Origin: Candidatus Hydrogenedentota bacterium
GTDB lineage: Bacteria > Hydrogenedentota > Hydrogenedentia > Hydrogenedentales > JAEUWI01
Assembly: GCA_019637335.1 (NCBI GenBank)
Contig: JAHBVV010000001.1
Coordinates: 751,440 to 815,439 of the forward strand
Length of the DNA: 64,000 nucleotides
Direction: 5' to 3'
The position numbers were made by a program, and so were the translations under genes. The notes under the pieces were generated by a model, which saw only the letters and a program-made list of their open reading frames with translations, was not told where the DNA came from and made no database searches. This document shows, one piece after another, positions 15,841-26,460 of this stretch (positions are counted from its first letter, which is position 1; each line of letters opens with the position of its first letter).

Positions 15841-16660
15841 GGAAGCTTTTTTGCAGGTGGGCTCTCTTTGCCGCAGACAGGAATGTCCGCGATCCTTTGC
15901 GCCTGGCGGCGCATTGGACAGGCGGGACGCCTATCCTACAATTTGCGCCTGGCGGGGCTGAACACAGCCGGGACGGCTGTGCCACTTTCTTTTCGAGGTG
16001 GTCTTGGTGGGGTCAGGGGAAACTTTTTGGAGGTGGGCTCTCTTTGCCGCAGACAGGAATGTCCGCGATCCTTTGCGCCTCTCGGCGCTTTGGACAGGCG
16101 GGACGCCTATCCTACATTTGCGCCTGGCGGCGCTGAACACAGGCGGGACGCCTGTGCCAATTTCCTTTTCGAGGTGGTCTTGGTGGGGTCAGGGGGAACT
16201 TTTTGGAGGCGAGCTCTCTTTGCCGCAGACAGGAATGTCCGCGATCCTTTGCGCCTTTCGGCGCATTGGACAGGCGGGACGCCTATCCTACAATTTGCGC
16301 CTGGCGGCGCTGAACACAGCCGGGACGGCTGTGCCAATTTCCTTTTCGAGGTGGTTTTGGTAGGAGGGGGGGATTTTTTGGAGGCGAGCTCACTTTGCCG
16401 CGGACAAGAATGTCCGCGATCCTTTGCGCCTCTCGGCGCTTTGGACAGGCGGGACGCCTATCCTACATTTGCGCCTGGCGGCGCTGAACACAGGCGGGAC
16501 GCCTGTGCCACTTTCTTTTCGAGGTGGTTTTGGTAGGAGGGGGGGATTTTTTGGAGGCGAGCTCACTTTGCCGCGGACAGGAATGTCCGCGATCCTTTGC
16601 GCCTCTCGGCGCATTGGACAGGCGGGACGCCTATCCTACATTTGCGCCTTTCGGGGCCGG
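15841..16660. repeat. Hairpin tandem array, about 176-bp period, 4.7 units
   Basis: GGACAGGCGGGACGCCTATCC recurs with its start at 15916, 16092, 16268, 16443 and 16616. Each unit is a string of palindromes: GCGGACA..TGTCCGC, GGACAGGCG..CGCCTATCC and ACAGGCG..CGCCTGT (or ACAGCCG..CGGCTGT), followed by a G-rich stretch near a CCACTTTC...GAGGTGG stem. The same family appears at 26160-26405 and 47436-48250. Open frames on both strands are artefacts of the repeat. Confidence 0.9.
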
Positions 16661-16741
16661 AGGTGCGGATCACACTGGACCCCTTTTTTGATCCTGCTTG
16701 CGGTGATGCCGTACAACAGGAGCGCATTATCCGGCCTATCA

Positions 16742-16760
16742 TTCCGGATTCTGAAACGAT
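16742..16760 (+). promoter_or_regulatory. Shared upstream motif, copy 3 (TTCCGGATTCTGAAACG)
   Basis: It reads TTCCGGATTCTGAAACGAT on the plus strand, ending 28 bases before the WYL regulator start. It is the inverted partner of the copy at 15818-15836 (17 of 19 bases match). Confidence 0.4.
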
Positions 16761-16787
16761 GGTCTGGTTAACTGATGGGGAGTAGTC

Positions 16788-17807
16788 ATGGCGAAGAAAC
16801 GGGATCAGGACACTACGGCGACTATGAAAGCGCTTATGTTGTACAGCCTGCTGTTGTTTTCGGGGAAGCGGTATTCGCTGACGGAGCTGTCGAAGCGCCT
16901 GGGTTGTTCAAAGCCCACGGTGATGCGCCTGGTGGATCATATTGACCTGACGCGGACGGCGCATGTGCGGGTGGAATCGGAGATCGTGGGGAAGCAGAAG
17001 TATTACTGGGCGGCGGCGCCGGCGCAGAAGCCGAACGTGACGCTGGGGGCGGAGGAGATCCGGGAGCTGGCGCTTTGCCGGGATCTGCTGTGGCATCTGC
17101 TGCCGCGGGGTCTCCGGGATGAGGTGGGTCAGACGATTGCACGGACGACGGTGCTGCTGGATGATTTCGGGGCGCGGGACGCGGCGCTGCACAATGTGGC
17201 GATGCAGGTGTTCAAGGGATTTGTGGATTACTCGCCACATGAGAAGACGCTGCGCACGATCGTGGACGCGCTGCACGACCGGCATATTGTGGAGCTGGTG
17301 TACCGGGCGCATGATCAGCCGGCGGGCCGGGCGATGGCGGTGGCGCCGTTGCGGCTGGTGGCGCACCGTGACACGCTGTATGTGCTCGCGCGGCGGGAGA
17401 AGGACCTGAAAAAGAAGAACGGGTTCTACGAGCCGCGCCTGGCGATCCAGCGGATTGAGTCGGCGGCCTGCACGGACCGCGCGTTTCCGGCGATCGAGGC
17501 GGCCTCCCGCCCGGAGGGCTATTTCGGGTTCATGCCGGGCGAGCCGTTCGAGGTGGTGGTTGAGGCGGAGTCGCAGGTCGCGCCGTATATCCGCGAGCGG
17601 AACTGGAGCCGCGACCAGGAAATCACGGAGTTGGATGGGGGGCGCATCCGCCTTCGGTTCCACGCAACGAGCGAGGGGGAGGTGTTGAGCTGGGTGCTGG
17701 GATTCGCTGGGCAGGTACGGGTGGTGGCGCCGGATTCGCTTCGGGAGGAAGTCGCGGCGTGTGCGGGGCGGATTGCCGGGGCGCACGGGGGCGATTCGGT
17801 CGCTTGA
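16788..17807 (+). CDS. WYL-domain helix-turn-helix transcriptional regulator
   Basis: A 339-residue DNA-binding regulator with GGGGAGT upstream of ATG 16788. Residues about 14-60 form a DeoR-type winged helix (YSLTELSKRLGCSKPTVMRLVD). Residues about 155-245 form a WYL domain (IVELVYRAHDQPAGRAMAVAP, LRLVAHRDTLYVLARR), followed by a WCX-like C-terminal region to about residue 335. WYL proteins sense nucleic acid or nucleotide ligands and often control DNA-damage or anti-phage genes. It is 4.8 kb from the MmeI-type gene, so a link to that island is possible but not shown. The TTCCGGA-TGAAACG motif just upstream is a candidate operator, shared with two minus-strand genes. Confidence 0.9.
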   Translation: MAKKRDQDTTATMKALMLYSLLLFSGKRYSLTELSKRLGCSKPTVMRLVDHIDLTRTAHVRVESEIVGKQKYYWAAAPAQKPNVTLGAEEIRELALCRDLLWHLLPRGLRDEVGQTIARTTVLLDDFGARDAALHNVAMQVFKGFVDYSPHEKTLRTIVDALHDRHIVELVYRAHDQPAGRAMAVAPLRLVAHRDTLYVLARREKDLKKKNGFYEPRLAIQRIESAACTDRAFPAIEAASRPEGYFGFMPGEPFEVVVEAESQVAPYIRERNWSRDQEITELDGGRIRLRFHATSEGEVLSWVLGFAGQVRVVAPDSLREEVAACAGRIAGAHGGDSVA

Positions 17808-18258
17808 GGGTTCAGGAAATGGTGTCGAGTCCACTTTCGGGCGGGGGGATTGGATTTGGAGCCACAAAGAGCACAAAGAACACAAAGAACTTAGAGCCGC
17901 CTTGGCCCGCGGCCGAAGACATGAAGGGGACAGGGCGGCCGTTGGCCGAAACCCAAGAAAGTTGAACCGCGAATTAACGCGAATGGACATGAATGAAGAA
18001 TGGATGGTTTCGCCCGGGGATTCCGAGGCTGCGTTTTGTGGCGTTGATGGGTTGCTCGAAACCGGCGCTCACGCTGCCTCAGGCTGGAAGCCCAAGCCCC
18101 GTTGGCGGGCGTAGAACTATGGCGGTGAATGTGGAAGCGCTACGGCTGCCGGAATTGGCCGGTTCTTGCCGGGAAGACAACCAGGTGACGGTTCGAAGTG
18201 CGGTGTGCTGACCACTTCAGATTGGCTCTTTTCTCCGGCCGTACTATCTGCATCCCGT
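17808..18258. other. Intergenic region with dispersed repeat words
   Basis: About 450 bases between the WYL gene and the 3' end of the DUF1501 gene. At 17848-17890 it repeats the GGATTGGATTTGG-GCCACAAAGAGCACAAAG block seen near 12780. At 17965-17992 it has a CGCGAATTAACGCGAATGG word of the CACGAATG type. I support no gene here. Confidence 0.6.
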
Positions 18259-19701
18259 TTACGCCAGCAGCGCCTTCACGGGATGGCGCTCTTCGACGCC
18301 GGAGAGGCGCACGTCGAGGCCCTGGTGTTTGACCGCGAGGCGTTCGTGGTTGAGGCCGAGGCAGTGCAGTATGGTGGCGTGGAGATCGTTGACGTGGACG
18401 GGGTTTTCGACGATGTTGTAGCTGAAGTCGTCGGTGGTTCCGTAGACGAGGCCGGGCTTGATGCCGCCGCCGGCCATCCAGAGGGAGAAGCACCGGGGGT
18501 GGTGGTCGCGACCGTAGGTGGTGTCGGTGACCTTGCCCTGGCTGTAGACGGTGCGGCCGAATTCGCCTCCCCAGATGACGAGGGTCTCGTCGAGCAGGCC
18601 GCGTTGCTTGAGGTCGGCCACGAGCGCGGCGGAGGGCTGGTCGGTGTCGCGGCATTGCTTGCTGAGGTGGTCGGGCAGGTTGTCGTGGTGGTCCCAGCCC
18701 ATGTGGTAGAGCTGGACGAAACGGACGTCGCGCTCGACCATGCGGCGGGCGAGCAGGCAGTTGCGGGCGTAGGTCCCGGGCTTGTGGACGTCGGGGCCGT
18801 AGAGGTCGAGAATATGATCGGGCTCGTCGCTGATGTCGGTGAGGTCGGGCACGGCGGCCTGCATGCGAAACGCGAGTTCGTATTGCTCGATACGCGTCAG
18901 GATTTCTGGGTCGCCGGCGACGTTGTATTTGTGCTGGTTGAGGTCACGGAGCTGGTCTAGCATTTGCCGGCGGGTCTGGGTGTCGCAGCCGGCGGGGTTG
19001 GCGAGGTAGAGCACGGGCTCCTCCCCGGCGCGGAGCTTGACGCCCTGGTAGCGGCTGGGGAGCATGCCGCTGCCCCAGAGGCGGTCGTAGAGCGGCTGGG
19101 TGCCGAGGCGTCCGGTGCCTCGGGATATCATGACGGTGAACGTCGGCAGGTTTTCGTTTGCCGTGCCGAGACCGTAGGCCACCCAGGCGCCCATGCTGGG
19201 GCGTCCGGCGAGCTGCGAGCCGGTCTGGCAGAAGGTAATGGCGGGGTCGTGGTTGATGGCCTCGGTGTATACGGAGCGGACGATGGCGATGTCATCGACG
19301 ATGCCGGCGGTGTAGGGCAGCAGCTCGCTGATCCAGGCGCCGTTCTGGCCGTGTTGCGCGAACTTGAAGCGCGAGGAGACGACGGGGAATTTGTCCTGGT
19401 TCGCGGTCATGCCGGTGAGGCGCTGGCCCATGCGGATGCTGTCGGGGAGCTCGGTCATTTCGAGATCGCGCAGGCCCGGCTTGTAGTCGAAGGTTTCGAG
19501 CTGGGTGGGCGCGCCGGACTGGAAGAGGTATATGACGCGCTTCGCGCGGGGCGCGAAATCGGCGACGGCGCGGCGGACGGCGCTGTCCGCGGCGGCTTCG
19601 CGCGCGCCGAGTAGGCCGAGGGCGGCGGCTCCGAGGCTGCACCCGGTGCGCTGGAGGAAATCGCGGCGATTGATGTGTTGGGCGAACTTCAGTGCGTCCA
19701 T
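18259..19701 (-). CDS. DUF1501 family exported protein
   Basis: A 480-residue member of the planctomycete-type DUF1501 family (sulfatase-like fold, function unproven). The N-terminus carries a twin-arginine-type signal ([22 protein letters not shown]). Typical family segments follow: [49 protein letters not shown] and FGRT with GRDHHP near the C-terminus. DUF1501 genes are almost always paired with a DUF1549/DUF1553 cytochrome protein, as here: the partner lies 199 bases upstream on the same strand, with a nonamer repeat between them. The pair is thought to act in polysaccharide or sulfated-glycan use at the cell surface, which is inference from genomic context. Confidence 0.92.
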   Translation of the reverse strand: MDALKFAQHINRRDFLQRTGCSLGAAALGLLGAREAAADSAVRRAVADFAPRAKRVIYLFQSGAPTQLETFDYKPGLRDLEMTELPDSIRMGQRLTGMTANQDKFPVVSSRFKFAQHGQNGAWISELLPYTAGIVDDIAIVRSVYTEAINHDPAITFCQTGSQLAGRPSMGAWVAYGLGTANENLPTFTVMISRGTGRLGTQPLYDRLWGSGMLPSRYQGVKLRAGEEPVLYLANPAGCDTQTRRQMLDQLRDLNQHKYNVAGDPEILTRIEQYELAFRMQAAVPDLTDISDEPDHILDLYGPDVHKPGTYARNCLLARRMVERDVRFVQLYHMGWDHHDNLPDHLSKQCRDTDQPSAALVADLKQRGLLDETLVIWGGEFGRTVYSQGKVTDTTYGRDHHPRCFSLWMAGGGIKPGLVYGTTDDFSYNIVENPVHVNDLHATILHCLGLNHERLAVKHQGLDVRLSGVEERHPVKALLA

Positions 19702-19732
19702 GGTGTGTATTCCGGTGTTGTGGTGGGTTGCA

Positions 19733-19820
19733 GGGACAGCAGGGACAGCAGGGACAGCAGGGACCTGAGGGACCTGAGGGACCTGAGGGACCTGAGGGAC
19801 CTGAGGGACCTGAGGGACTT
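19733..19820. repeat. Nonamer tandem repeat between the DUF1549 and DUF1501 genes
   Basis: Three GGGACAGCA units (19733-19759) run directly into six GGGACCTGA units (19760-19813) plus a partial one. It lies in the leader of the DUF1501 gene, only 32 bases from its start codon. Confidence 0.95.
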
Positions 19821-19900
19821 TGGCGAGCGACGGGTACTGATGGGCGGTCGCCGGGGCTGGGATTTCGTGGTGTAGTTTATTGCGAGCAGGGCCATTGCCT

Positions 19901-22900
19901 TTATTCCCGGGTGATCGCTTCGTCGAGGTTGAGGAGTATGCCGGCGACGGTCATGTAGGGCGCGAGATCCCGCGCGGGTAGCTGACTTGGAACCGGCGAC
20001 TCGCCGTGGGCCACGAAGGCTTCGGCGGCGGCGCTGTCCTGGTGGTACTTCTGGATAAATGCTTCCAGACCGCTGGCGAGCGTATCGAGCTCGGCGGGCG
20101 TTGGGTGGCGTCCGGTTGCGAGGCGGAAGCCGTAGCCCAGACGCGCGGCGGAATCGCCTTCCGCGCCGGCGAGCATGCGCTGCGCCAGGTTTCGGGCCGC
20201 TTCGACGTAGGTCAGGTCATTCAGCAGCGCGAGCGCCTGTAAGGGTGTATTCGTTCGGCCGCGCCGGGCAATGCAGTACTCGAAACTGGGCGCGTCGAAG
20301 GTGGCGAGCGTCGGGTGCGGCACGGTTCTCTTCCGGTGGGTGTAGAGGCTTCGCCGGTAGAGGTCTTCGCCCTTGCCCTGGATGTAGGGTCCCTGGTTTG
20401 CGCCGCCGGCGAGTTCGTCCCAGAGGCCTTCGGGCTGGTAGGGCATGGCGGGCGGCCCGCCGATGCGGCCCGCGAGGAGGCCGCTGGCGGCGAGGGCGTT
20501 GTCGCGGACGACCTCGGCGCTGAACCGGTAGCGCGGGGCGCGGGCGTAGAGCCGGTTGTCCGGATCGGCGGCCAGCAGGGTTTCGTTCACGGCGCTCGAC
20601 TGGCGGTAGGTGGCGCTGGTGACGATGGTTTTGAGGAGGGCCTTGATGTCCCAGCCACTCTCGCGGAATTGCACGGCGAGGGCATCGAGCAGGAGCGGGT
20701 GCGAGGGCGGGCTTCCCTGGACGCCGAAATCCTCGGCCGTGTTTACGAGGCCACGTCCGAAGATCTGCTGCCAGAAGCGGTTCACCGCGACGCGCGCGGT
20801 AAGCGGATGCGTCGAATCGGCGAGCCACAGAGCCAGGCCGAGGCGGTTGTTCGGCGCGCCGTCGGGCAGGGGCGGCAGAAACTCGGGCACACCGGGGAAG
20901 AGCTGTTCGCTGGTGTCCGGGGCGTCGTAGGCGCCGCGCTGCAACAGATAGGTCGGGCGGGGCTCTTCACGCTCCCGCATGACCATGACGCTGGGGATTT
21001 TCTTTTCGAGTTCGGCGCGCGCGCGGGCGGCGGCGTCCAGCGCCTCCTGTTCCGGGCGGACGATGGTGGCGACGCGGTTCGCGTGAAATTCCCGGAGCGC
21101 GGTCGCCTGTTCCTCGGGCAATTCCGCCGGGAGCGCGGCGGCGAGGTACGTTTCGATTTCCGGCGCGATAGCGTCGGGCGGCAGGGCTACGTTGAAGAAG
21201 CGCACCCCGGTGATCGCGCCGCGCAGGTGCACGCTTTGGGTCCGCTGGCCGATCCGGAGCGGCTCGACGGTATCGATGGGGCCGGCGAGCGCATCCTTGA
21301 TGGTCGTCAGGGGCGCGGCGACACCATTGACGTACACCGCGAGGCCGGCGGCGCGCCCAGAACCGTCGTACGTTACGGCGAGGTGCGACCACTGCCGCAA
21401 ACGGACGGCTTTCTCGGCGGAGACCTTCAGCGCGTCCGTATCCCAGACGCTGGCGATGTGGACTTCGACGTCGCCGCTGTCGGTGATCATGGCGTCCACG
21501 CCGCGGTGGCTGTTCGCCTCGTCGGACTTGCTGAAGAGGGCGCCGGCGGCTTCCGGCTTGAGCCAGAGCGATACGGTGAAGGGTTTTTCGCGATCGAAGG
21601 CGACGGCCTGTCCCAGGTCGAGGGTTGTGGCGGGGGTTCCATCGAGGGCGAGCGCGGGGCCGAGCGGGCCTGTGGTCCAGGCGGGTGCGGGCGGCGTAGT
21701 GGACGTAGTGGACTCAGTGGACTCAGTGGACTCAGTGGACTCAGTGGACTCAGTGGACTCAGTGGACTCAGTGGACGGAGCGGGCTCGGTGACTTCCGGC
21801 GTCGCGGGGAGGGTACCGCGGAGTTCCGCTTCGAAGACGGGGGCCGGGGCCGCCGCGGAAGGCGCTTGCTCGCGAAGCGCGCTTAGCCAGGCGTCGAAAT
21901 CGGACCCGGCGCGCGCCTGGGCGGCGCCGAGGGCTTCGCGGGCCTGTTGCTCGCCGGCTTTGAGGGCGTGCAGTTCCCGCTGCTGCTCGAAGGAGGGCAG
22001 ATAGACCTGCGGGCCGGTGTTGCCGCGCGTTTCTTCGTAGAAGCCGCGGTCCTCGGTGCTGTTGAAGAAGGCGTAGAACTCGTAGAACTCGCGCTGGCTG
22101 ACGGGATCGTACTTGTGGTCGTGACAGCGCGCGCAGCCCATGCTCAGGCCCATGAAGACGGTGGAAGTCGTTTCGACGCGGTCCACGAGGTTCTCCACGT
22201 GCCACTCTTCCTCGATGGAGCCGCCCTCGGTGACGCTCTTATTGTTTCGGTTGAATCCGGTGGCGACGCGCTGCGATTCGGTGGCGTTCGGGAGCAGGTC
22301 GCCGGCGATTTGTTCGATGAGGAACTGGTCGTAGGGCATGTTGTCGTTGAAGGCGCCGATGACCCAGTCGCGCCAGGGCCACATGACGCGGTGGAAATCG
22401 TTCTGGTAGCCGTTGGTGTCGGCGTATCGGGCTCCATCGAGCCAGGCGCGGGCCATGTGCTCGCCGAACTTTGGCGAGGCGAGGAAGCGGTCGACGAGGG
22501 CCTCGTAGGCGCCGGGGTCGTTGTCGAGCAGGAAGCGGTCGATTTCCTCCAGGGACGGCGGGAGGCCGGTGAGGTCGAAGGCGAGCCGGCGGATCAGGGT
22601 TTCGCGGCTGGCCTCGGGGGACGGGGCGAGACTCTCGGCTTCGAGGCGTGCGAGGATGAAGCGGTCGATGTCGTTGCGGGGCCAGGTATTGAGGTGTACG
22701 GACGGCGGTTCCGGCGCGCCGGGCGCGGTGAAGGCCCAGTGTCCGGCCCAGGGCGCGCCTTCGTCGATCCAGGCGCGGAGGAGCGCCACTTCTTGCGGCG
22801 TGAAGGGATCTTTTCCCGAATCCGGCGGGGGCATGAGGTCGTTCGGGTCGGTGGCGGTGATGCGCTTGAGCAGCTCACTTGCCGCGGCGTCTCCCGGGAC

Positions 22901-23104
22901 GATAGCGGAGGCTTTGGCGCCGTCTTCCCGGTCGAGGCGCAGCTTGCCCTTGCGCTGGTTCGCGTCGGGGCCGTGGCAGGCGAAGCAACGATCCGCCAGG
23001 AGGGGCAGGATTTGCTGTTGAAAGTCGACCCCGGCCGCGGGCGCGCCGGCGGCCATTGCGGCGGCCAGGCCGAGGCCCGCAAGGCAGAAACTGCGGTACA
23101 TCAT
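19901..23104 (-). CDS. Planctomycete-type cytochrome c / DUF1549 / LamG / DUF1553 protein
   Basis: About 1067 residues from ATG 23104 (or 23101), with GGAGAGAG upstream. A signal peptide ([20 protein letters not shown]) leads to a PSCyt1 haem-binding domain with [11 protein letters not shown]1549 follows ([45 protein letters not shown]). A LamG/concanavalin-like domain is inserted ([30 protein letters not shown]). DUF1553 ends the protein ([46 protein letters not shown]-like and ALALLNDL). The family is secreted and linked by context to polysaccharide metabolism; its biochemistry is not established. An in-frame nonamer repeat (21699-21779) encodes an (EST)n linker before the LamG domain. Confidence 0.95.
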   Translation of the reverse strand: MMYRSFCLAGLGLAAAMAAGAPAAGVDFQQQILPLLADRCFACHGPDANQRKGKLRLDREDGAKASAIVPGDAAASELLKRITATDPNDLMPPPDSGKDPFTPQEVALLRAWIDEGAPWAGHWAFTAPGAPEPPSVHLNTWPRNDIDRFILARLEAESLAPSPEASRETLIRRLAFDLTGLPPSLEEIDRFLLDNDPGAYEALVDRFLASPKFGEHMARAWLDGARYADTNGYQNDFHRVMWPWRDWVIGAFNDNMPYDQFLIEQIAGDLLPNATESQRVATGFNRNNKSVTEGGSIEEEWHVENLVDRVETTSTVFMGLSMGCARCHDHKYDPVSQREFYEFYAFFNSTEDRGFYEETRGNTGPQVYLPSFEQQRELHALKAGEQQAREALGAAQARAGSDFDAWLSALREQAPSAAAPAPVFEAELRGTLPATPEVTEPAPSTESTESTESTESTESTESTESTTSTTPPAPAWTTGPLGPALALDGTPATTLDLGQAVAFDREKPFTVSLWLKPEAAGALFSKSDEANSHRGVDAMITDSGDVEVHIASVWDTDALKVSAEKAVRLRQWSHLAVTYDGSGRAAGLAVYVNGVAAPLTTIKDALAGPIDTVEPLRIGQRTQSVHLRGAITGVRFFNVALPPDAIAPEIETYLAAALPAELPEEQATALREFHANRVATIVRPEQEALDAAARARAELEKKIPSVMVMREREEPRPTYLLQRGAYDAPDTSEQLFPGVPEFLPPLPDGAPNNRLGLALWLADSTHPLTARVAVNRFWQQIFGRGLVNTAEDFGVQGSPPSHPLLLDALAVQFRESGWDIKALLKTIVTSATYRQSSAVNETLLAADPDNRLYARAPRYRFSAEVVRDNALAASGLLAGRIGGPPAMPYQPEGLWDELAGGANQGPYIQGKGEDLYRRSLYTHRKRTVPHPTLATFDAPSFEYCIARRGRTNTPLQALALLNDLTYVEAARNLAQRMLAGAEGDSAARLGYGFRLATGRHPTPAELDTLASGLEAFIQKYHQDSAAAEAFVAHGESPVPSQLPARDLAPYMTVAGILLNLDEAITRE
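21699..21779. repeat. In-frame nonamer repeat encoding an (EST)n linker
   Basis: Seven perfect GTGGACTCA units (21708-21770) are flanked by the variants GTGGACGTA and GTGGACGGA. Read on the minus strand they encode repeated Glu-Ser-Thr. Nine-base units keep the frame. Confidence 0.95.
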
Positions 23105-23408
23105 GAAGACTGCTCTCTCCGTCCGTCGGGACGGCGTGATTGCGACACACATCCGGTAAGACTCACCCCTGAAATTGAATCACAATGCGGAATCCGGGTC
23201 AAGCTGGCGGCGGGGCGTTGGGAGCGGGCCGGGAAGCGCAGCCCGCGTTCCGGCGGTATAGACAAGGGCCGGGTACGGCATTGTGGCCCGTGTCCACCCT
23301 ACCAGAACGCACTCGGGTAAAAGTTGCGACCCGACGGGATTCCAGTACATGATTCCGATATTCGCCTATTGCTGGTTTCAGGCCATAATCACCCGAGAGG
23401 TTCTCCCC

Positions 23409-25274
23409 ATGTCCAAGTACATTGTGTTACTGATCGCCGCCCTGCTCGTTCCCGGGGTCGCGCCCGCCCACCCCGGCGACGATCACGACCACGCGCCCGC
23501 CATTGAACACGCGATCGCCGGCGACAAGCAACCGTGGACCAGCGACCGGCCCCGTTTTGCGCCGCGTGACTTTCAGTTCGTGGTGGTATCGGACAATACG
23601 GGGACGCCGCGGCCGGGGATTTTCCGGGAGGCGATGGAGAAAGCGGACCTGCTTCAGCCGGCGTTTATTATCAGCGTGGGCGATCTGATCGAGGGGTATG
23701 TGGACACGCAGGAGGAGCTGCACGCGCAGTGGGACGAGTTCATGACGTACCTGGAGCCGCTTACCGTGCCATTCTTCTTTGTGCCGGGCAACCATGACGT
23801 CGGGCGGCAGCTTTGGCACGAGGTGTATCTGGAGCGGGTGGGCCCGACGTACTACTACTTTATCTACCAGGATGTGCTTTTTCTTGTGCTGGACTCGAAC
23901 GATTCGGACAATAAGGGCACGGGATACAGCGACGAACAGCTTGCGTGGGCGAAGGGCGTGCTGGACCGGCATCCGGATGTGCGGTGGACCTTCGTGTTGC
24001 AGCACAAGCCCTTCTGGATCAGCGAGCAGGACCACTGGGCGAAGGCCGCGCCGCTGTTTGAAGGGCGGAAGCACACGTTTTTCGCGGGGCACGTTCACAA
24101 TTATGTTTACGAGGAGCGCGGCAATATCCAATACGTGACGATGGGCACGACGGGCGGCGGCACGCGGCTGCGCGGGAAGGATTTCGGCGAGTTCGATCAC
24201 GTGATGTGGGTTACGGTGACGGACGAGGGCCCGAAGATGGCGGCGCTGGCGCTGGACGGCATCCTGCCGGTGGATTTTCGGACCACGGCGCTGGCAAAGG
24301 AACTCAGCGCGTTTCGCGATCGATCGGCGGTGCAATCGAATCCGGTTCTGCTGGACGGGCCGCTTGGCGAGGCGACCTGGGAGGTTTCCGTGACGAATCC
24401 CTGGAACAAGCCGCTGCGCTTCAAGGGCTTTGTGGATGGCGGCGACGCGTTGAGCGTATCGCCGAGCGCGATCGGCTTTATCGTGCCGCCGGAGAGCACG
24501 GTGACGAAGCGGGTGACGGCGTCGGCGGAGCCGGCAGTGCCGCTGAATCAGGTTCAGCCGCTGGCGCTGCACTGGACGGGGGTGTATGACGCTTTCAACG
24601 CGCCGCCGATCCAGTTCAGCGACGTGCACCGGCTATTTGCGGAGGGCCGCCACACGGCGCCGCGCCGCGAGGGCATCACCGTGGACGGGAAGCTGGACGA
24701 CTGGGGCGTGCTTCCCTATGAAATGCGCGAGCCGGGGCAGATCTATACCAACGAAATGGCGTGGAAGGGACCTCAGGACGCGTCTTTCCGGTTTGGCGTG
24801 GCGCACGATGGCGAGATGTTGTATGCGGCGCTGGAGGTGGACGACGACGATATCGATGGCAGCGGGGTGAAGCTGTGGCAGGACTTTGCGATTTTTTATG
24901 CGCGGGCGGCGGGCGAGGATCCCGCCGCGACGCCGCTAACGCCGGAATCGGCGGTGTCCATTGTGAATGGCCCGGATATCAGCGCCGAAGAGCGGGCTGG
25001 CTACGAGCGGAGCGGTTCCCGGCATGTATCCAGCGCGCTGGGCGGCCAGTCGGCCTTTGTGCTGGGCGAGGGCCGCATTACGTACGAATTCGCGATTCCG
25101 CTATCGTCGCTGCGGGAGGTCGGTGGGGCGTCCACGGACCACGTCCAGTTCAATATTGGAATTAACGATTTCGACGCGGCGGACGCCCGGCTCGGGGTTT
25201 CGCTGCTGACGTGGCGGCCGAATTGGGCTCGAGGCGAGCATTTCCCGGAATCGGGCATATTTGCGCTGGAGTAG
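23409..25274 (+). CDS. Secreted calcineurin-like metallophosphoesterase with C-terminal carbohydrate-binding-like domain
   Basis: About 621 residues from ATG 23409 (MSKYIVLLIAALLVPGVAPA signal), with GAGAGG upstream. After a His/Asp-rich stretch (HPGDDHDHAP), residues about 50-290 carry metallophosphatase motifs: VVVSDNTG, GDLIEG, GNHD, QHKPFW and GHVHNY. The first motif has Asn where a metal-ligand His is usual. A beta-sandwich region follows, then residues about 465-620 resemble a CBM9-like domain (EGITVDGKLDDW, SFRFGVAHDGEMLYAALEVDDDD, FNIGINDFDAAD). The protein probably removes phosphate from an extracellular or cell-wall substrate; the substrate is unknown. It lies near the DUF1501/DUF1553 pair but on the other strand. 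Confidence 0.85.
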   Translation: MSKYIVLLIAALLVPGVAPAHPGDDHDHAPAIEHAIAGDKQPWTSDRPRFAPRDFQFVVVSDNTGTPRPGIFREAMEKADLLQPAFIISVGDLIEGYVDTQEELHAQWDEFMTYLEPLTVPFFFVPGNHDVGRQLWHEVYLERVGPTYYYFIYQDVLFLVLDSNDSDNKGTGYSDEQLAWAKGVLDRHPDVRWTFVLQHKPFWISEQDHWAKAAPLFEGRKHTFFAGHVHNYVYEERGNIQYVTMGTTGGGTRLRGKDFGEFDHVMWVTVTDEGPKMAALALDGILPVDFRTTALAKELSAFRDRSAVQSNPVLLDGPLGEATWEVSVTNPWNKPLRFKGFVDGGDALSVSPSAIGFIVPPESTVTKRVTASAEPAVPLNQVQPLALHWTGVYDAFNAPPIQFSDVHRLFAEGRHTAPRREGITVDGKLDDWGVLPYEMREPGQIYTNEMAWKGPQDASFRFGVAHDGEMLYAALEVDDDDIDGSGVKLWQDFAIFYARAAGEDPAATPLTPESAVSIVNGPDISAEERAGYERSGSRHVSSALGGQSAFVLGEGRITYEFAIPLSSLREVGGASTDHVQFNIGINDFDAADARLGVSLLTWRPNWARGEHFPESGIFALE

Positions 25275-25421
25275 AGGCGGCGCGCGCATCGCATGCCGTA
25301 AATGCGGAACGGTTGACGCGCCTGCGACACGAGACGGGTAACCCAGGGCGTATCGCGTTGATCGCAAGTTGTTTTATGGAAACCACTTATGTAGACACGA
25401 GGTTCTTGGCGCACATTTTGC

Positions 25422-25450
25422 TTGACAATCTGCAGCGAACGATGTATTGA
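25422..25450 (+). promoter_or_regulatory. Sigma-70-type promoter for the 25473 gene
   Basis: TTGACA (25422-25427), a 17-base spacer and TATTGA (25445-25450). The predicted start of transcription is about 16 bases before ATG 25473. Confidence 0.6.
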
Positions 25451-25472
25451 ACCCTGTGTGCGAAGGCAACGA

Positions 25473-25937
25473 ATGATGGATTCCAGAGACGATACGGCAC
25501 GATGCGCGCGCAAACATGAGTGCGCCTGCGTACGTCGCACCGCCGGGCGCTGGCTGGTTCCGGGGTTGGTTGTGATTGCGACCTTGATTCCACTGGCCTG
25601 CCTGGCCTATCTCCACTGGGAAGACGCCCGGGTGGCCGCGGGCGAAGCGCCCGCGCGGCACTGGTGGAATATTTTCATGTCCGGATCCGACCCCGCGCAG
25701 ATTTCGCCGACGATCGCTGGAGACCGCGTTTACCTGCCGCCGGGCTGGGATGGCGGGTTACTCCCCGCCGATGAGCACGCGGCGGCCACCCACGCCAGCA
25801 ATGCACCTACCTCCCATTTGCCCGTGACGGAATTGCTCCACTTCCTCCGCCAGCTGTCTCCGGCGCACTTCCACCACCATGCCACGCCCCCGCCCGCCCG
25901 TGAGGCCGCACCACGGATGATCCAGGCGTCGAATTAA
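25473..25937 (+). CDS. Small single-pass membrane protein, unknown
   Basis: About 154 residues from ATG 25473, with CGAAGG upstream and a near-consensus promoter. A Cys/Arg-rich N-terminus (residues 1-28, four Cys) precedes one membrane helix (WLVPGLVVIATLIPLACLAYL). The remaining 100 residues are Pro/His/Ala-rich and probably extracytoplasmic (HFHHHATPPP near the end). I do not recognise it. The good promoter and ribosome site favour a real gene; the low-complexity tail weakens the case. Confidence 0.5.
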   Translation: MMDSRDDTARCARKHECACVRRTAGRWLVPGLVVIATLIPLACLAYLHWEDARVAAGEAPARHWWNIFMSGSDPAQISPTIAGDRVYLPPGWDGGLLPADEHAAATHASNAPTSHLPVTELLHFLRQLSPAHFHHHATPPPAREAAPRMIQASN

Positions 25938-26039
25938 GTGCGCGGGCCTGCGGCATGGCACCGAAGGTGCGAGAACTCGTTGCCGGATTCCTCCGACTAC
26001 ACGCGGCTTCTGATGCAACGGTAGCATTTCCAGAACGCT

Positions 26040-26405
26040 GTCTTGCGCCTGCGGCGCAATCTGCCGGCGGGCCGCCGGCGCTCCATAGTTGCTTTGCGCC
26101 TTGCGGCGCGATGCCGGCGGGCCGCCGGCGCTCCATAGTTGTCTTGCACTTCGGGCGCGGTCCGGCGCGGCGGAAATGTCCGCGATCCTCGCGCCTTTGG
26201 CGGGGTGGACAGCCGGGACGGCTATCCTACATTTGCGCCTTGCGGCGCTGAACACAGGCGAGACGCCTGTGCCACTTTCTTTTCGAGGTGGCTTTGGTGG
26301 GGTCAGGAGAACTTTTTGGAGGTGGGCTCACTTTGCCGCGGACAAGAATGTTCGCGATCCTTCGCCTTCGGCGCGGTGGACAGCCGGGACGGCTATCCTA
26401 CATTT
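26040..26405. repeat. 51-bp units followed by a hairpin-array unit
   Basis: 26040-26155 holds two full 51-bp-type units (CTCCATAGTTG at 26082 and 26132) and a partial one. 26160-26405 holds one and a half units of the 176-bp hairpin family (CGGGGTGGACAGCCGGGACG, then the GGACAAGAATGTTCGCGATC variant). This is the only place where both repeat families directly adjoin, apart from 48200-48300. Confidence 0.85.
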
Positions 26406-26460
26406 GCCATTGTTTTCCCGTGACCGGGTTTGCGGGTGATTGCCCTGCCTCAAGACCAGG

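Noticed and set aside
20315-21886. A 523-codon plus-strand frame
   Set aside because: It is antisense to the DUF1549/LamG/DUF1553 gene, with no domain or ribosome site.
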